From Bacillota bacterium (GTDB lineage Bacteria; Bacillota; Clostridia; Christensenellales; CAG-138): a stretch of DNA of 61,054 nt. The stretch lies in contig JAEWQH010000050.1 in the NCBI GenBank assembly GCA_023399275.1, positions 1 through 61,054 on the forward strand, read 5' to 3'. Numbering within the stretch: the first letter of the stretch is position 1; each line of letters starts with the position of its first letter. Below the pieces are notes generated by a model. It searched no databases and was not told the origin of the DNA. It was given only the letters and a program-made list of their open reading frames with translations. The position numbers were made by a program, and so were the translations under genes. Positions 49,943 through 59,347 of the stretch are shown here, one piece after another.

Positions 49943-52900
49943 TTTGAGGAAATATCCGAGGCGGTTTCCAGCCTTGGATCATAGAACGCAAAGTGATTCT
50001 TTCCGGTCACCTTGACATGATACAGCGCCAGATCCGCCTTGCGGTAAAGCACCTCAAAGTCCGCGCCGTCGTCCGGCAGGCACGCAATACCGATGCTCAC
50101 CGACATCGGCTCTCTCCCGCTCAGGGGTTTTTGCAGCAGTGCGCAAAGCTGCCCCGCTTTTTTTTCGATCGCGTCCCGATCCGGCAGGTCACACAGAAAC
50201 ACCATAAACTCGTCCCCGCCGATGCGGCAGATCAGGTCGCCCTTTCGCAGGACGGAGCGGAGCTTCTGCCCGATCTCGACCAACGTCCGATCGCCCGCAA
50301 CATGCCCAAACGTATCGTTGATCTGCTTGAACCCATCCAAATCCAGCATGAAGAGCGCGCAGAGCAGCCCTTCGCCGCGCTGCGCCGCGCAGGCCTCCAT
50401 CTGCTCCTGAAACGTACTGCGGTTGAGCAGCCCCGTCAGCGGGTCGGTCGTTGCGAGCGCCTGCGTCTGCATCTCCTCGCGCTTTTGCGCATCGATGTCC
50501 TCAAAGAGCATATAGGCCACGATATCCGTAGACTCCGGGTACTCCACCAGTTCGATGGTCGCCCGGAGCCAGCGTTCGCCGCCCTCCGGCAGCGGCTCGC
50601 GAAACTCCAGCATCGCGGTGTGTTTTCCCGCGCGGTAGCCGGCATGCAGCGCCTCGGAAGAAAACGCTGCAACAAACCGCTCGCGATCTTCCTGCTGAAC
50701 ATGATTCCCTACAAACCGTTGCAACCGCTCGGTATACGACGCGGAATCGGGCACCGGGTGCGCCGGCCGGAGCAATGCGCCTTCCACCGCCTGGAAGGAA
50801 GCGTTCTTGCTCAGGTTGCAGCGAAACAGCGTGTAGGACGTCTCCGGTCGATCCTGCAGCGACTGCATCCATTTTTTATAGATGGCCTCGCGTTCTATTT
50901 GATCCGATATGTCACGGAAGGAGACGATAGCGGAGACCGGCTTCCCATCGCTGGCATAGAGCGTTGAAAAGTGTGTTTCAACCCACGTCCACTCGCCGTT
51001 GAGCTTTCTCTGGTACCTCGTTCGCCCTTCCTTCTCTCCCCGCATAATCCGCTCGTAAAACGAAACATACGCCTGCGCGGTGTCGTCGGAAACGTCCCCT
51101 TGCTCCACCAGGCTGTAGGGAATGTTCTCCATCACCTCGGGATAGCCGTACTTCGCGGCGGTTGCCGGCGCCAGCGAGATGGAGCGCTTTGCAATGGAGT
51201 AGCGCCCGATGGATACGTTGCTGTGCAGCGTCGCCAGGCGGTATTCCTCCTCGCTCAAGCGCAGCTTCTGCTCCACCCGTTTCTGCTCGGTGACGTCATA
51301 CAGCGCCACGTTGAAGATCGCGCTGTCGCTGTGCCGCTCCGCGAGGCTGGCGCCAAGGCTGAACCAGCGGCATCCGCCGTCCTTGGTGCGGCAGCGAAAG
51401 GTGCAGGACTCATCGCGGCCGGTTCCCCGGAGCAGCGCGTGGAAAGCCAGCCAAACATTCGCGCGGTCCTCTTCGTAGACGGTTGCGAGATAATCGTCGG
51501 AACACATCTTCATGTACTCTTCGCGGCTGTATCCGAGGAAGCGGAAGAAGCCGTCGTTGATATACAGCGCGCGCAGCTTCCCCCTGCGGTATTCAAAGGT
51601 GCCCAGCCCGCCGGAGACCCCGTCCGTAAGCAGCCGCAGCTTGGCCTCGGTTTCACGCAGGCTTGTGATATCCACGATCGTGGCGTAGTGCCACGTCTTG
51701 CCGTTTTGGTCGGTCACGCGTGTGCCTTCGTTGTGAAACCAGCGCAGGCGTCCATCCGCCGCCTCAATCCGGTAATCCAGCTTGCCGATGCCCCCCGTGC
51801 TCTCCTGCGTCAAGATTTCGTCTTCCACGCGGGCGCGATCCTCTTCATACACCATCTGCCGGAAGCGATTGTGAAATTTGCTCCGAAACTGCTGTTCACT
51901 ATAGCCCAGCCGCTTCATCAGACTCAAGCTGATATAGGCAAACTCGGTCTGCTCGTCTGCCGAATACTTGAATACCCCGCTCGGAATCACGTTGAGCAGC
52001 GTCTCCAGCTCAAACGCAGCGTCGTACAGCTCCGTAACATCGCGGCCGATGCCGAGCAGGCCGATGATCTTGCCCTCCGCATCCCGCAGCGGGTACTTGG
52101 AAACCGCGCTCCAGCGTTCTGCGCCCTGCGTCGCCGAGAGCGACTCCTCCAGCCCGATGTAAGGCTCGCCGCTCTGAAGCGCCCCGCGGTCGTATGCGGC
52201 GAACCGATCCGCACGCGCCCTGTCCATCAGCTCATAGTTCGTCTTGCCGACGAGCGCCTCTTCGCTCTCGAAGCCAAGCAGCTTCGCGGTGGAGAGGCTT
52301 GCGCAGACATAGCGCAGATCCTTGTCCTTCACATATGTGTAGTCGGGCGAGATGGACATGATGGCAGATACCGCGCCGGGCAGCATCTCCCGGTAGGCCG
52401 TCGTCTCGCCGGAAACCGGCGTAAACGTGGTGTAGATCAGATATGTGCCGTCCGGCTGCCTGTCGATCTTGCCCTCGACGTGGAAGGTGCGGAAGCGATC
52501 CTTGCCATAGCGAATGCGGATGTCGCAGTCGAAGTCCCTCCCCTGCTGAATCGCCGCCTGAAACTCCTGCGTCAGCTTCGGCTGATCCACCGGATGCACC
52601 GTGTCCATATACGCCCGCCCCAGCTGCGCGCGCGGATTTCGGCCGACCAGCTGCCAGTAGCGCTTATTGATATGCACGACACTCAGCTCGCGCCCGTCAT
52701 ATGCGTACAGCCCCGCGCCGACCGCAAGGTTATCCAGCAGTTCCCGCCGCTGCTCCTCCGCGCGGTTGCGCTCCGTCGCATCGGTAAAGTAGCCGTTGAT
52801 GTAGACCTGCCCGTCCGCGCCCTCCGTCATGCGATAGAAGAGCTGCATCCGCACATACCCGCCGCCGCCGTATACCATGCGCAGGCGCATAGACCCCGTA

Positions 52901-55900
52901 CCCTTGTTCGCAAGCGCTCTCGCCAGCTCGAGCGTCACCGGCTCCACATCATCCGGATGCAGGGCGGCGAGCGCATCCGCCGCATATTTGCGCATGGCTT
53001 CTTCGCGCGAGATGCCGCACAGGCGGCAAAGCTCCTCGTTGACGAATACCGGAAACACGCCCGCCTGCGTGACGCACAGGGTCGCATAGCCGCCGGGCAT
53101 ATCCAGCATCATCTGCTCCTGGGCACGGGTCTGGCGGGTGAGCTTCGCCTCGTAGTCGCGGCGCATCAACATGACGGAGATATAGTCTCCAAGCGCGACG
53201 AGGCGGCCGATATACTCGTGGTTTCGGCAGGTATCGTCCAGGCCGATAAAGCCGATCGACGCCCCGTTTCGGCGCAGTGCCACGGCCACTGCCGAGCGCA
53301 CGCCGAGCGCACGCAGAATCCTGCGCTCCGCGCTCTCCTCCGGCAGTGCGCCGACATCCGGGATATCGACAAAGTCCCGCGCGTCGAATACCTGCTTCCA
53401 CGCGGAGAATACATAGAACGGGATGTCCTGCAGGCTGTCCACCTCGGAGGCGACCCCCTCCGCGCAGACCTCATAGGTGTTGCTCGCGACCCTGCGCTCC
53501 GCGTCATACTCGACGATATACGCACGCTGGCTGCCAAAGAAGCGCAGCAGTCTGCGCAGCATGCGATCGATGCCTGCATCGATATCCGGCTGGGCGAGGA
53601 TATCGTGCGCCATGTCGTTGAGAAAGCGGAACTGCTCCACCGTCTCCTTCTGCTCGGTCACATCGATCGAAACGATGATGTGCACCGGCGCGTCGATCCC
53701 CTCGATGGAGCAGACTGAGCCGCTGCCGTGCACCCAGATCTCACGCCCGTCTCGGCGGCGCACGCGGTACTCCACACGGGCGCTGTGGCCATGCGTCGCG
53801 GCCTGCTCGACCGCCTCCATCACGGCAGGATAGTCGTCCGGATGGATGATGTCTTCGAGCCCGCGCGGCAGTTCCTGCTCAAACTGCTCCTTCGTATAGC
53901 CGAGCATGGCAAAATGCTCGTTGTTTGCGAAGATGTACCTTGGCGCGCCGTCTTCAAACGTAACCGCCGAAACGCCGCCGTTGACGTTGTCCATGATCGC
54001 CTGCATCTGGAGCATCGCTTCGTGTTCGCGCCGCTCGGCCTGCCGCTGCTCGGTTACGTCCCGCGCGACACCGAGCTGCACCGCCTCGTCCACCCCGGGG
54101 ATGCGGATCATGGAGATGTTTCCCCGGATCCAGCGCACCGACTGGTCGCGCCGGATCAGCCGGTAGGAAAACGCGAGCGCCTGATGCGTTTTGCCCGACA
54201 GGCCGACCGCCTCCTCCACATGCGCCCGATCCTCTGGGTGCACCAGATTGAAGGCGTTTGCGATCTCTGCCGCATACTGTTCCTTTGTGTAGCCGGTGAT
54301 CCGGTAGAACTGCTCGTTTGCAAACATCAGCCGCGGTATGCCGTCTTCGATGCTCGACGCCGTCACGCTCTCGCTGACGTTGTCCATGATCACCTGTAAC
54401 TGCTGCGCCGCGGCCTGTCGTTTTTGCTCGGCGCTGCGCTCCTTTTCCTGTGCGGCGCGCAGCCCTGTCGTGTTCTCGATCAGGCAATAGACTAGATAGC
54501 GAAGGCCGCTGGTCGCAATCACGCGCAAAGTCACGCGCAGATAGGTCTTTTCATCGCAGTTGGGAAGGTTTAAAAAAAGATATTCTCCGTCCGTTTCGCT
54601 CCCGGTCTTGGCGGAGTCCTGCAGAGTCGCAAAGTAGCGGCGCCTGCTCTCCGCGTCCATGTACGCGGCCCAGTCGAGGCGGAGCGCGTCGGTCAGCGTC
54701 ATACCCGCGCTGCCGATCACCTTGACGTATTTGTCATTGGCGCGCAGTACCTCTATCCTGCCGCTGTAAACCTCCAGGATGCACGCGGCGCCAAGGAAGG
54801 TATTGAAGATGAGCGTATCCATGCTCTGGGGATCCCAAAAGGCGTTTGTGCTCAGATGCTTGACGGTGCGCAGGGATTCCAGCCGCCGCTCCTTCTTGCC
54901 CACCTGCTCCAGCCGCTCGTACTCGGCAAGCGGCATGGGCTTCGCGTAAAGATAGCCCTGGATGTAAAAGCAGCCGATGGACTTGAGATAGTCCGCCTGT
55001 TCCTTCGTCTCCACGCCCTCGGCAATGACGGTCATATTCAGCCACTTCGCCATGCGCACGACGGACTCGAGGATGTTGCCGCCGCGCTGGGAATCCTCGC
55101 TGGTCTCCAAAAAGCGCATATCCAGCTTGATGATATGCGCGGGCACATCCTTGAGCGTATTGAGGGAGGAATATCCGCTGCCGAAGTCGTCGATCTCCAC
55201 CGTAAAGCCGAACGCTACGAGCTTCTTGATCGCGGACACGATGGGGTCGGAAGACTGCGCAAAGGCAGACTCCGTGATCTCCAGCCGCAGCAGATCGGCC
55301 GGCAGGCGGTATTTCTCCACCAACCCCGTCAGCACATCCACAAAGCCCTCCGTCAGGATATCCTTTCGGGAGACGTTTACGGAGATGGGCAAGGGATTGC
55401 GCCCCTCGTCCAGCCAGCGGCGCAGCAGCACGCAGACCTGCTCCCAGATATACCGGTCCAGCTCATAGATGAAGCCGTTGCGCTCAAACGCCGGAATAAA
55501 CTTGCCCGGGGGGATCAGAAGGCCATCCTCCGGGTGGCGCCAGCGGACCAGCGCCTCGGCCCCGATGAGCGCCCCCGTAGCATGGTTGTACTGCGGCTGA
55601 AACCAGGTTTCAAACTGCCCTCCGTGCAGCGCGCTCTGCATCTCGGAAACGATCTTCTGCTCGTGGAGCAGCTGCTCTCGCATGGAATCCTGATACAGCG
55701 CGATGCGCACGTCATAGCGCCCGCGGATGGATTCCTCCGCCATCACGGCGCGGTTGTAGATGCTCCCGATCGAAAGCGCGGCGTCCTCCACAATGCAGCG
55801 GCCGATGCGGATGCGGATCGGGCGGTTGATACAGGTGGGGCTTTCGGCCTTCCGGTGGCACTCCAGCATCACCGGCGCGTTCATATTCAGCGCCGGGTAG

Positions 55901-56544
55901 AGCACCGCAAACTGATCGGCGGAGTGGCGGCAACAGATGCCGCCCATGGCTGTTACGCAGTCGTAGAAGCAGCGGCCGACATGCCGGAGCACCTCGTCCC
56001 CCTTCTCCTCGCCATACTGCTCGTTGATCACCTTAAAGCTGTCGATATTCAGGCAGGAAAGCACATAATAGCCCGGCTGCTGCTTTCGGGTCAGCTGCTC
56101 GGCCTCGGCAAAAAAGGCGGAGCGGTTGAGCAGGCCTGTGAGCGTATCGCGTTGAACGGCCCCCGCAGCCGCCTCACAAAGCCGCAGCACGTTGCCCAGC
56201 ACGGCCGCCAGCCGGTCGGGCTGACAGGGCTTTTGCAGGCAGGCGACCGCGCCGCGTGAAAAGGCCGCGTCCTGCGCCACCTCGTCCTCCGCCATCACGA
56301 CAACGGGCACACTGCGAAGGGGCTCGTCCTCCCGCAGCGCCGCCAGAAAAGCCGCGCCATCCGCCTCCGCACCGGCCGCCATATCGAGCAGCACGGCGGA
56401 GAACACCGCGCCGTCCTGCCGGATGGCCTCCAGCGCCGAAGCCGCATCCCCCGTCTCACGGCAAAGATACTCTCCGCGCAGGATGGCCGCGAGCGCCTCG
56501 CGCTCGGTGGCGTTTGGGCCGATGATCAGTATGGTTCGCAGCAT
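49939..56544 (-). CDS. Giant cyclic-di-GMP signalling protein: REC-GGDEF-EAL-PAS/GAF array-GGDEF
   Basis: 2201 aa, cytoplasmic (no membrane segment). Domain order from N-terminus: receiver (1-122; Asp in VLLDMAAG, Lys in LQKPCQP); degenerate GGDEF (130-290; HSADQF for GGDEF); EAL phosphodiesterase (300-550) with AEALVRW, SVNVSR, EITES, EIDDFGSGYS, AEGVET and QGYLYAKP all intact; three PAS; one GAF (about 975-1125); seven more PAS-like modules; C-terminal GGDEF (2030-2190) with IGGDEF and an RKGD inhibitory site. So it can both hydrolyse and make c-di-GMP. Placing the EAL before ten PAS modules and the cyclase last is unusual. GGGAG is nine bases before the ATG. An operator-like dyad lies upstream. 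Confidence 0.93.
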   Translation of the reverse strand: MLRTILIIGPNATEREALAAILRGEYLCRETGDAASALEAIRQDGAVFSAVLLDMAAGAEADGAAFLAALREDEPLRSVPVVVMAEDEVAQDAAFSRGAVACLQKPCQPDRLAAVLGNVLRLCEAAAGAVQRDTLTGLLNRSAFFAEAEQLTRKQQPGYYVLSCLNIDSFKVINEQYGEEKGDEVLRHVGRCFYDCVTAMGGICCRHSADQFAVLYPALNMNAPVMLECHRKAESPTCINRPIRIRIGRCIVEDAALSIGSIYNRAVMAEESIRGRYDVRIALYQDSMREQLLHEQKIVSEMQSALHGGQFETWFQPQYNHATGALIGAEALVRWRHPEDGLLIPPGKFIPAFERNGFIYELDRYIWEQVCVLLRRWLDEGRNPLPISVNVSRKDILTEGFVDVLTGLVEKYRLPADLLRLEITESAFAQSSDPIVSAIKKLVAFGFTVEIDDFGSGYSSLNTLKDVPAHIIKLDMRFLETSEDSQRGGNILESVVRMAKWLNMTVIAEGVETKEQADYLKSIGCFYIQGYLYAKPMPLAEYERLEQVGKKERRLESLRTVKHLSTNAFWDPQSMDTLIFNTFLGAACILEVYSGRIEVLRANDKYVKVIGSAGMTLTDALRLDWAAYMDAESRRRYFATLQDSAKTGSETDGEYLFLNLPNCDEKTYLRVTLRVIATSGLRYLVYCLIENTTGLRAAQEKERSAEQKRQAAAQQLQVIMDNVSESVTASSIEDGIPRLMFANEQFYRITGYTKEQYAAEIANAFNLVHPEDRAHVEEAVGLSGKTHQALAFSYRLIRRDQSVRWIRGNISMIRIPGVDEAVQLGVARDVTEQRQAERREHEAMLQMQAIMDNVNGGVSAVTFEDGAPRYIFANNEHFAMLGYTKEQFEQELPRGLEDIIHPDDYPAVMEAVEQAATHGHSARVEYRVRRRDGREIWVHGSGSVCSIEGIDAPVHIIVSIDVTEQKETVEQFRFLNDMAHDILAQPDIDAGIDRMLRRLLRFFGSQRAYIVEYDAERRVASNTYEVCAEGVASEVDSLQDIPFYVFSAWKQVFDARDFVDIPDVGALPEESAERRILRALGVRSAVAVALRRNGASIGFIGLDDTCRNHEYIGRLVALGDYISVMLMRRDYEAKLTRQTRAQEQMMLDMPGGYATLCVTQAGVFPVFVNEELCRLCGISREEAMRKYAADALAALHPDDVEPVTLELARALANKGTGSMRLRMVYGGGGYVRMQLFYRMTEGADGQVYINGYFTDATERNRAEEQRRELLDNLAVGAGLYAYDGRELSVVHINKRYWQLVGRNPRAQLGRAYMDTVHPVDQPKLTQEFQAAIQQGRDFDCDIRIRYGKDRFRTFHVEGKIDRQPDGTYLIYTTFTPVSGETTAYREMLPGAVSAIMSISPDYTYVKDKDLRYVCASLSTAKLLGFESEEALVGKTNYELMDRARADRFAAYDRGALQSGEPYIGLEESLSATQGAERWSAVSKYPLRDAEGKIIGLLGIGRDVTELYDAAFELETLLNVIPSGVFKYSADEQTEFAYISLSLMKRLGYSEQQFRSKFHNRFRQMVYEEDRARVEDEILTQESTGGIGKLDYRIEAADGRLRWFHNEGTRVTDQNGKTWHYATIVDITSLRETEAKLRLLTDGVSGGLGTFEYRRGKLRALYINDGFFRFLGYSREEYMKMCSDDYLATVYEEDRANVWLAFHALLRGTGRDESCTFRCRTKDGGCRWFSLGASLAERHSDSAIFNVALYDVTEQKRVEQKLRLSEEEYRLATLHSNVSIGRYSIAKRSISLAPATAAKYGYPEVMENIPYSLVEQGDVSDDTAQAYVSFYERIMRGEKEGRTRYQRKLNGEWTWVETHFSTLYASDGKPVSAIVSFRDISDQIEREAIYKKWMQSLQDRPETSYTLFRCNLSKNASFQAVEGALLRPAHPVPDSASYTERLQRFVGNHVQQEDRERFVAAFSSEALHAGYRAGKHTAMLEFREPLPEGGERWLRATIELVEYPESTDIVAYMLFEDIDAQKREEMQTQALATTDPLTGLLNRSTFQEQMEACAAQRGEGLLCALFMLDLDGFKQINDTFGHVAGDRTLVEIGQKLRSVLRKGDLICRIGGDEFMVFLCDLPDRDAIEKKAGQLCALLQKPLSGREPMSVSIGIACLPDDGADFEVLYRKADLALYHVKVTGKNHFAFYDPRLETASDISSN

Positions 56545-56621
56545 GCAAAATATCTCCCGTCGCGCAGGCGACCTGTTTCCGAGCGGGTCACTGCCCGCCT
56601 GGCCGAACCCGCGCCGCGCGT

Positions 56622-56644
56622 AAAATGTTACATGTCAACATTTT
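56622..56644 (-). promoter_or_regulatory. Operator-like dyad at the start of the giant gene's mRNA
   Basis: AAAATGTT-N7-AACATTTT, perfect 8-bp arms, centred about 15 bases after the predicted transcription start (near 56648). The N7 contains ACATGT. Either a repressor site or a 5' hairpin. Confidence 0.5.
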
Positions 56645-56654
56645 TCTTAGTACT

Positions 56655-56683
56655 ATATTACCTTGTGCCGCTACGAATGTAAA
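56655..56683 (-). promoter_or_regulatory. Promoter of the giant c-di-GMP gene
   Basis: Minus strand TTTACA, 17-bp spacer, TAATAT. It gives a leader of about 100 bases. The palindrome ATGGCGCGCCAT (56686-56697) abuts it. Confidence 0.65.
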
Positions 56684-56766
56684 TAATGGCGCGCCATATT
56701 TCCGGCGCAATATGCGCTTGTTCGGTGCGTCCCGCCGGAAAACGCCCGGCTGCCGCAGCATCCGCG

Positions 56767-57705
56767 CTACTCGCGCAGGGCATTGCAGGCGATCTCGATG
56801 AAATCGCGCGCAGCGTTGGACAGATATCGTTTGCGGTCGTAACAGACAGCCAGCGTCTCCGAAGCGGACGCGTCCGTAATCGGGAAATAGTCCACCGCGT
56901 CGTCCTTTTTCTGTGGCGGCGTGTTGTGGATATACTTCAAGAACAGCTCGGGGTATACGGCGATTCCCATGCCGCTCTGCGCCAGCGCATACGCCGTCTC
57001 CGTATTCTCCGTCTCAAAGCGAACGTTTAGATTCACGCCCTTTGCATCGGTGTAGCCGTCGATCAGGCTGCGCACCCGGTTTCCCTTCTTGAGCAGGATA
57101 AACGGCATCTCCTGAAAGCAGGCGATGTCTGCAGAGATCGAAAACTTCCCGCGCATGTAATCTGCGTTTTCGCCGAAGAGCTCCTCCGTCAGACGCTTGG
57201 GCACAAGGAGCAGGAGCCGCTCAAACGCGAGCGGGATGGTCTCCACGGATTCCAGCCCGATCGGCGTGAAGACGATCATCATGTCGATCTGCCCGTGCTT
57301 GAGGGAGTCCTCCAGCTCCGCGGAGTTCCCCTCAAACACGGAAACCTCGATCAGCGGATTTTTTTCATAGAACGCAGGCAGGATGCGCGGCAGGATCGCC
57401 AGACCGCAGGTATGCGAAATGCCGATGCGCACCGCGCCGCGCCGGTGCCCGGCGATGTCGTCCATCTCGCTGTAGATCTGCCGTTCCAGGTCAAGCACCT
57501 TGCGCGCAAAGCGCTCCAGCCGCGTCCCCGCGTAGGTGAGCGAAAACGAAGGCGAACGCTCAAAGAGTTTGATACCCAGATCCTTTTCGAGCGCTGCGAT
57601 GTGCGCGCTGAGCGATTGCTGCGTGATATACAGCCGCTTGGCCGCCTTGGTGACGTTGAGCTCCTCCGCTACCATTTGGAAATACCTGAGACTTGTAAAA
57701 TTCAT
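56767..57705 (-). CDS. LysR-type transcriptional regulator
   Basis: 312 aa. The N-terminal winged helix-turn-helix is clear: MNFTSLRYFQMVAEELNVTKAAKRLYITQQSLSAHIAALE, split here as MNFTSLRYFQ, then ELNVTKAAKRLYITQQSLS. The substrate-binding half begins at RRGAVRIGISHTCG near residue 90 and ends with a long helix. ATG 57705 has GGAGTGGAG in front; the upstream frame was rejected. It is divergent from citDEF, the usual arrangement of a LysR regulator and its target, so citrate or a related acid is the probable inducer (inference). Confidence 0.92.
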   Translation of the reverse strand: MNFTSLRYFQMVAEELNVTKAAKRLYITQQSLSAHIAALEKDLGIKLFERSPSFSLTYAGTRLERFARKVLDLERQIYSEMDDIAGHRRGAVRIGISHTCGLAILPRILPAFYEKNPLIEVSVFEGNSAELEDSLKHGQIDMMIVFTPIGLESVETIPLAFERLLLLVPKRLTEELFGENADYMRGKFSISADIACFQEMPFILLKKGNRVRSLIDGYTDAKGVNLNVRFETENTETAYALAQSGMGIAVYPELFLKYIHNTPPQKKDDAVDYFPITDASASETLAVCYDRKRYLSNAARDFIEIACNALRE

Positions 57706-58160
57706 GCTCCACTCCATACGCCATATCAACAGCAATATGGCTGTAGATATATGCAAGTTTTATATGTTTGTTCTTGTTGTTCTATCGTGATACCATCATA
57801 CCATGCAGACGGCGGGATGTCACGCACAAGGCATTTTCAAAGCTTCGCCTCGCATTGCTTCCTCGCAAAGGCCTCTTGCCTCGGCGGGCGACGGATATGC
57901 ACTTTCATCCGAAAATCAGCGATTTGATCCGGCTCTGGCGGCGCGGCGCCCGCATTGCAGACGTAAACTCCGCATTCCCCCTTCCGATCGATCCAAGACG
58001 CTGTTTCCTTCGTTTCGCATCCCCTGTTCCTCCATGTATGAATCATTATCCACTGGTTTTTCTTGTTAATTTCACAGCCTAATGTCTGTTGCAAGTTTCA
58101 GGTCGGGGACGCTTTTACAAGCCCGCGGCTCAGAATAAATCCGGAGGTGTTTTGCAACTT
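57706..58160. promoter_or_regulatory. Divergent control region between the LysR gene and citD
   Basis: 455 bases. CCATAT-N8-ATATGG (57721-57740) lies next to the LysR ribosome site and is a plausible autoregulatory dyad. TGCAAGTTT occurs at 57752-57760 and again at 58090-58098 before citD; ATACCAT occurs twice 8 bases apart (57790-57804). No strong -35/-10 pair was found for citD, as is common for activator-dependent promoters. GGAGG at 58143-58147 is 13 bases from the citD ATG. No protein gene is apparent between. Confidence 0.45.
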
Positions 58161-58457
58161 ATGAGAATCAGTGCACCCGCATCGGCGGGAACCATGGAAT
58201 CCGGCGACATCATGATCGAGATCGAGCCGGCAGAGCAGCAGAACGTGGAGGTCGTGCTCAAGAGCTCCGTAGCCAATGAGTTCGGAAAGCAGATCGTGCA
58301 GACCATCCGCGCCGCAGCGGATCTCTTCGGTCTGGAATACGCGGTGATCAACGCCGTGGATAAAGGCGCGCTGGACTGCACGATCCGTGCGCGCGTCGCC
58401 GCCGCCTGCCAGCGCGCAACGCAGACGGACGCGTTCGATTGGGGGCGGGACGTATGA
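58161..58457 (+). CDS. citD: Citrate lyase acyl carrier protein (gamma subunit)
   Basis: 98-aa carrier that bears the phosphoribosyl-dephospho-CoA arm of citrate lyase. The attachment Ser14 lies in SAGTMESGDIMI as in known CitD (position 14 matches). The rest, with SSVANEFGKQIVQTI and DKGALDCTIRARV, is typical. The ATG at 58161 is rather far (13) from GGAGG; a TTG three codons upstream is an alternative. The stop overlaps citE (ATGA). The ligase and prosthetic-group genes citC, citX and citG are not in the window. Confidence 0.93.
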   Translation: MRISAPASAGTMESGDIMIEIEPAEQQNVEVVLKSSVANEFGKQIVQTIRAAADLFGLEYAVINAVDKGALDCTIRARVAAACQRATQTDAFDWGRDV

Positions 58458-59347
58458 GCAGGCTTCGGCGAACGATGCTCTTCGTACCCGGCAATAACCC
58501 GGGCATGATGCGGGATGCGCATATCTACGGCAGCGACGCGCTCATGTTTGATCTGGAGGACTCCGTATCGATGCGCGAGAAGGACGCAGCGCGGCTGCTG
58601 GTTTTCCACGCACTCAGAACCATCCACTACGGTGAGTGCGAGCTCGTTGTGCGCGTCAACCCGCTGAGCACACCCTACGGCAGGCAGGACATCGAGGCAA
58701 TGGTAGCCGGCGGCGCGCAGGTCATCCGCCTGCCGAAGACGGAGTGCGCGCAGGATATCCACGACACCGAGGCGGAGATCGAAAAGGCAGAGCGCAAGTA
58801 CGGCGTTCCGATCGGGCAGACGCGCATGATGGCGGCTATCGAGGGCGCGCTCGGCGTGGTAAACGCATACGCCATCGCCACCGCGAGCAGCCGGCTCATC
58901 GCCATCGCGCTCGGCGCGGAAGACTACTGCGCAAACCTCAAGACCTCCCGCTCGCGAGAGGGCAGCGAGCTGTTTCTCGCGCGCGGCTCTATCGTCGTCG
59001 CAGCGCGGGCAGCCGGCATCGACGCCATCGACACCGTGTTTTCTGATGTAAACGACGAAGAGCAACTCATCCGCGAAACGCAGGCGATCAAACAGCTCGG
59101 CTTTGACGGCAAATCCATCATCAACCCGCGCCAGATCGGGCCGGTACACCGCGTGTTTGCACCCACGGCGGAAGAGATCGCAAAGGCACAGCGCATCCTT
59201 GCCGCAAGCCGCGAGGCCGAGGCGAGGGGAAGCGGAGTTGTCTCGCTCAACGGAAAGATGGTGGACCGCCCGGTGGTTCTGCGCGCGGAACGCACGCTGG
59301 AGCTGGCCATCGCCTCGCGCGTGGTATTTGAGGAGGACGAAGCATGA
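58454..59347 (+). CDS. citE: Citrate lyase beta subunit (citryl-ACP lyase)
   Basis: 297-aa aldolase-type subunit splitting citryl-ACP to acetyl-ACP and oxaloacetate. RRTMLFVPGNNPGMM at the start; DALMFDLEDSVS metal-binding acid; AAIEGALGVVNAYAIA; AIALGAEDYCANLKTSRS; and GKSIINPRQI at the end. ATG 58454 overlaps the citD stop. The order citD-citE-citF is the standard one. Confidence 0.95.
   Translation: MSRLRRTMLFVPGNNPGMMRDAHIYGSDALMFDLEDSVSMREKDAARLLVFHALRTIHYGECELVVRVNPLSTPYGRQDIEAMVAGGAQVIRLPKTECAQDIHDTEAEIEKAERKYGVPIGQTRMMAAIEGALGVVNAYAIATASSRLIAIALGAEDYCANLKTSRSREGSELFLARGSIVVAARAAGIDAIDTVFSDVNDEEQLIRETQAIKQLGFDGKSIINPRQIGPVHRVFAPTAEEIAKAQRILAASREAEARGSGVVSLNGKMVDRPVVLRAERTLELAIASRVVFEEDEA

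Noticed and set aside
50971..53718. Plus-strand open frame of 915 codons opposite the giant signalling gene
   Set aside because: Antisense shadow of the PAS region; rich in R, H, V and L with no domain, while the minus strand codes well-known motifs.
56634..56639. Minus-strand TTGACA as -35 of the giant gene
   Set aside because: Position 17 bases further is GGCGCG; the TTTACA-TAATAT pair just upstream is far better.
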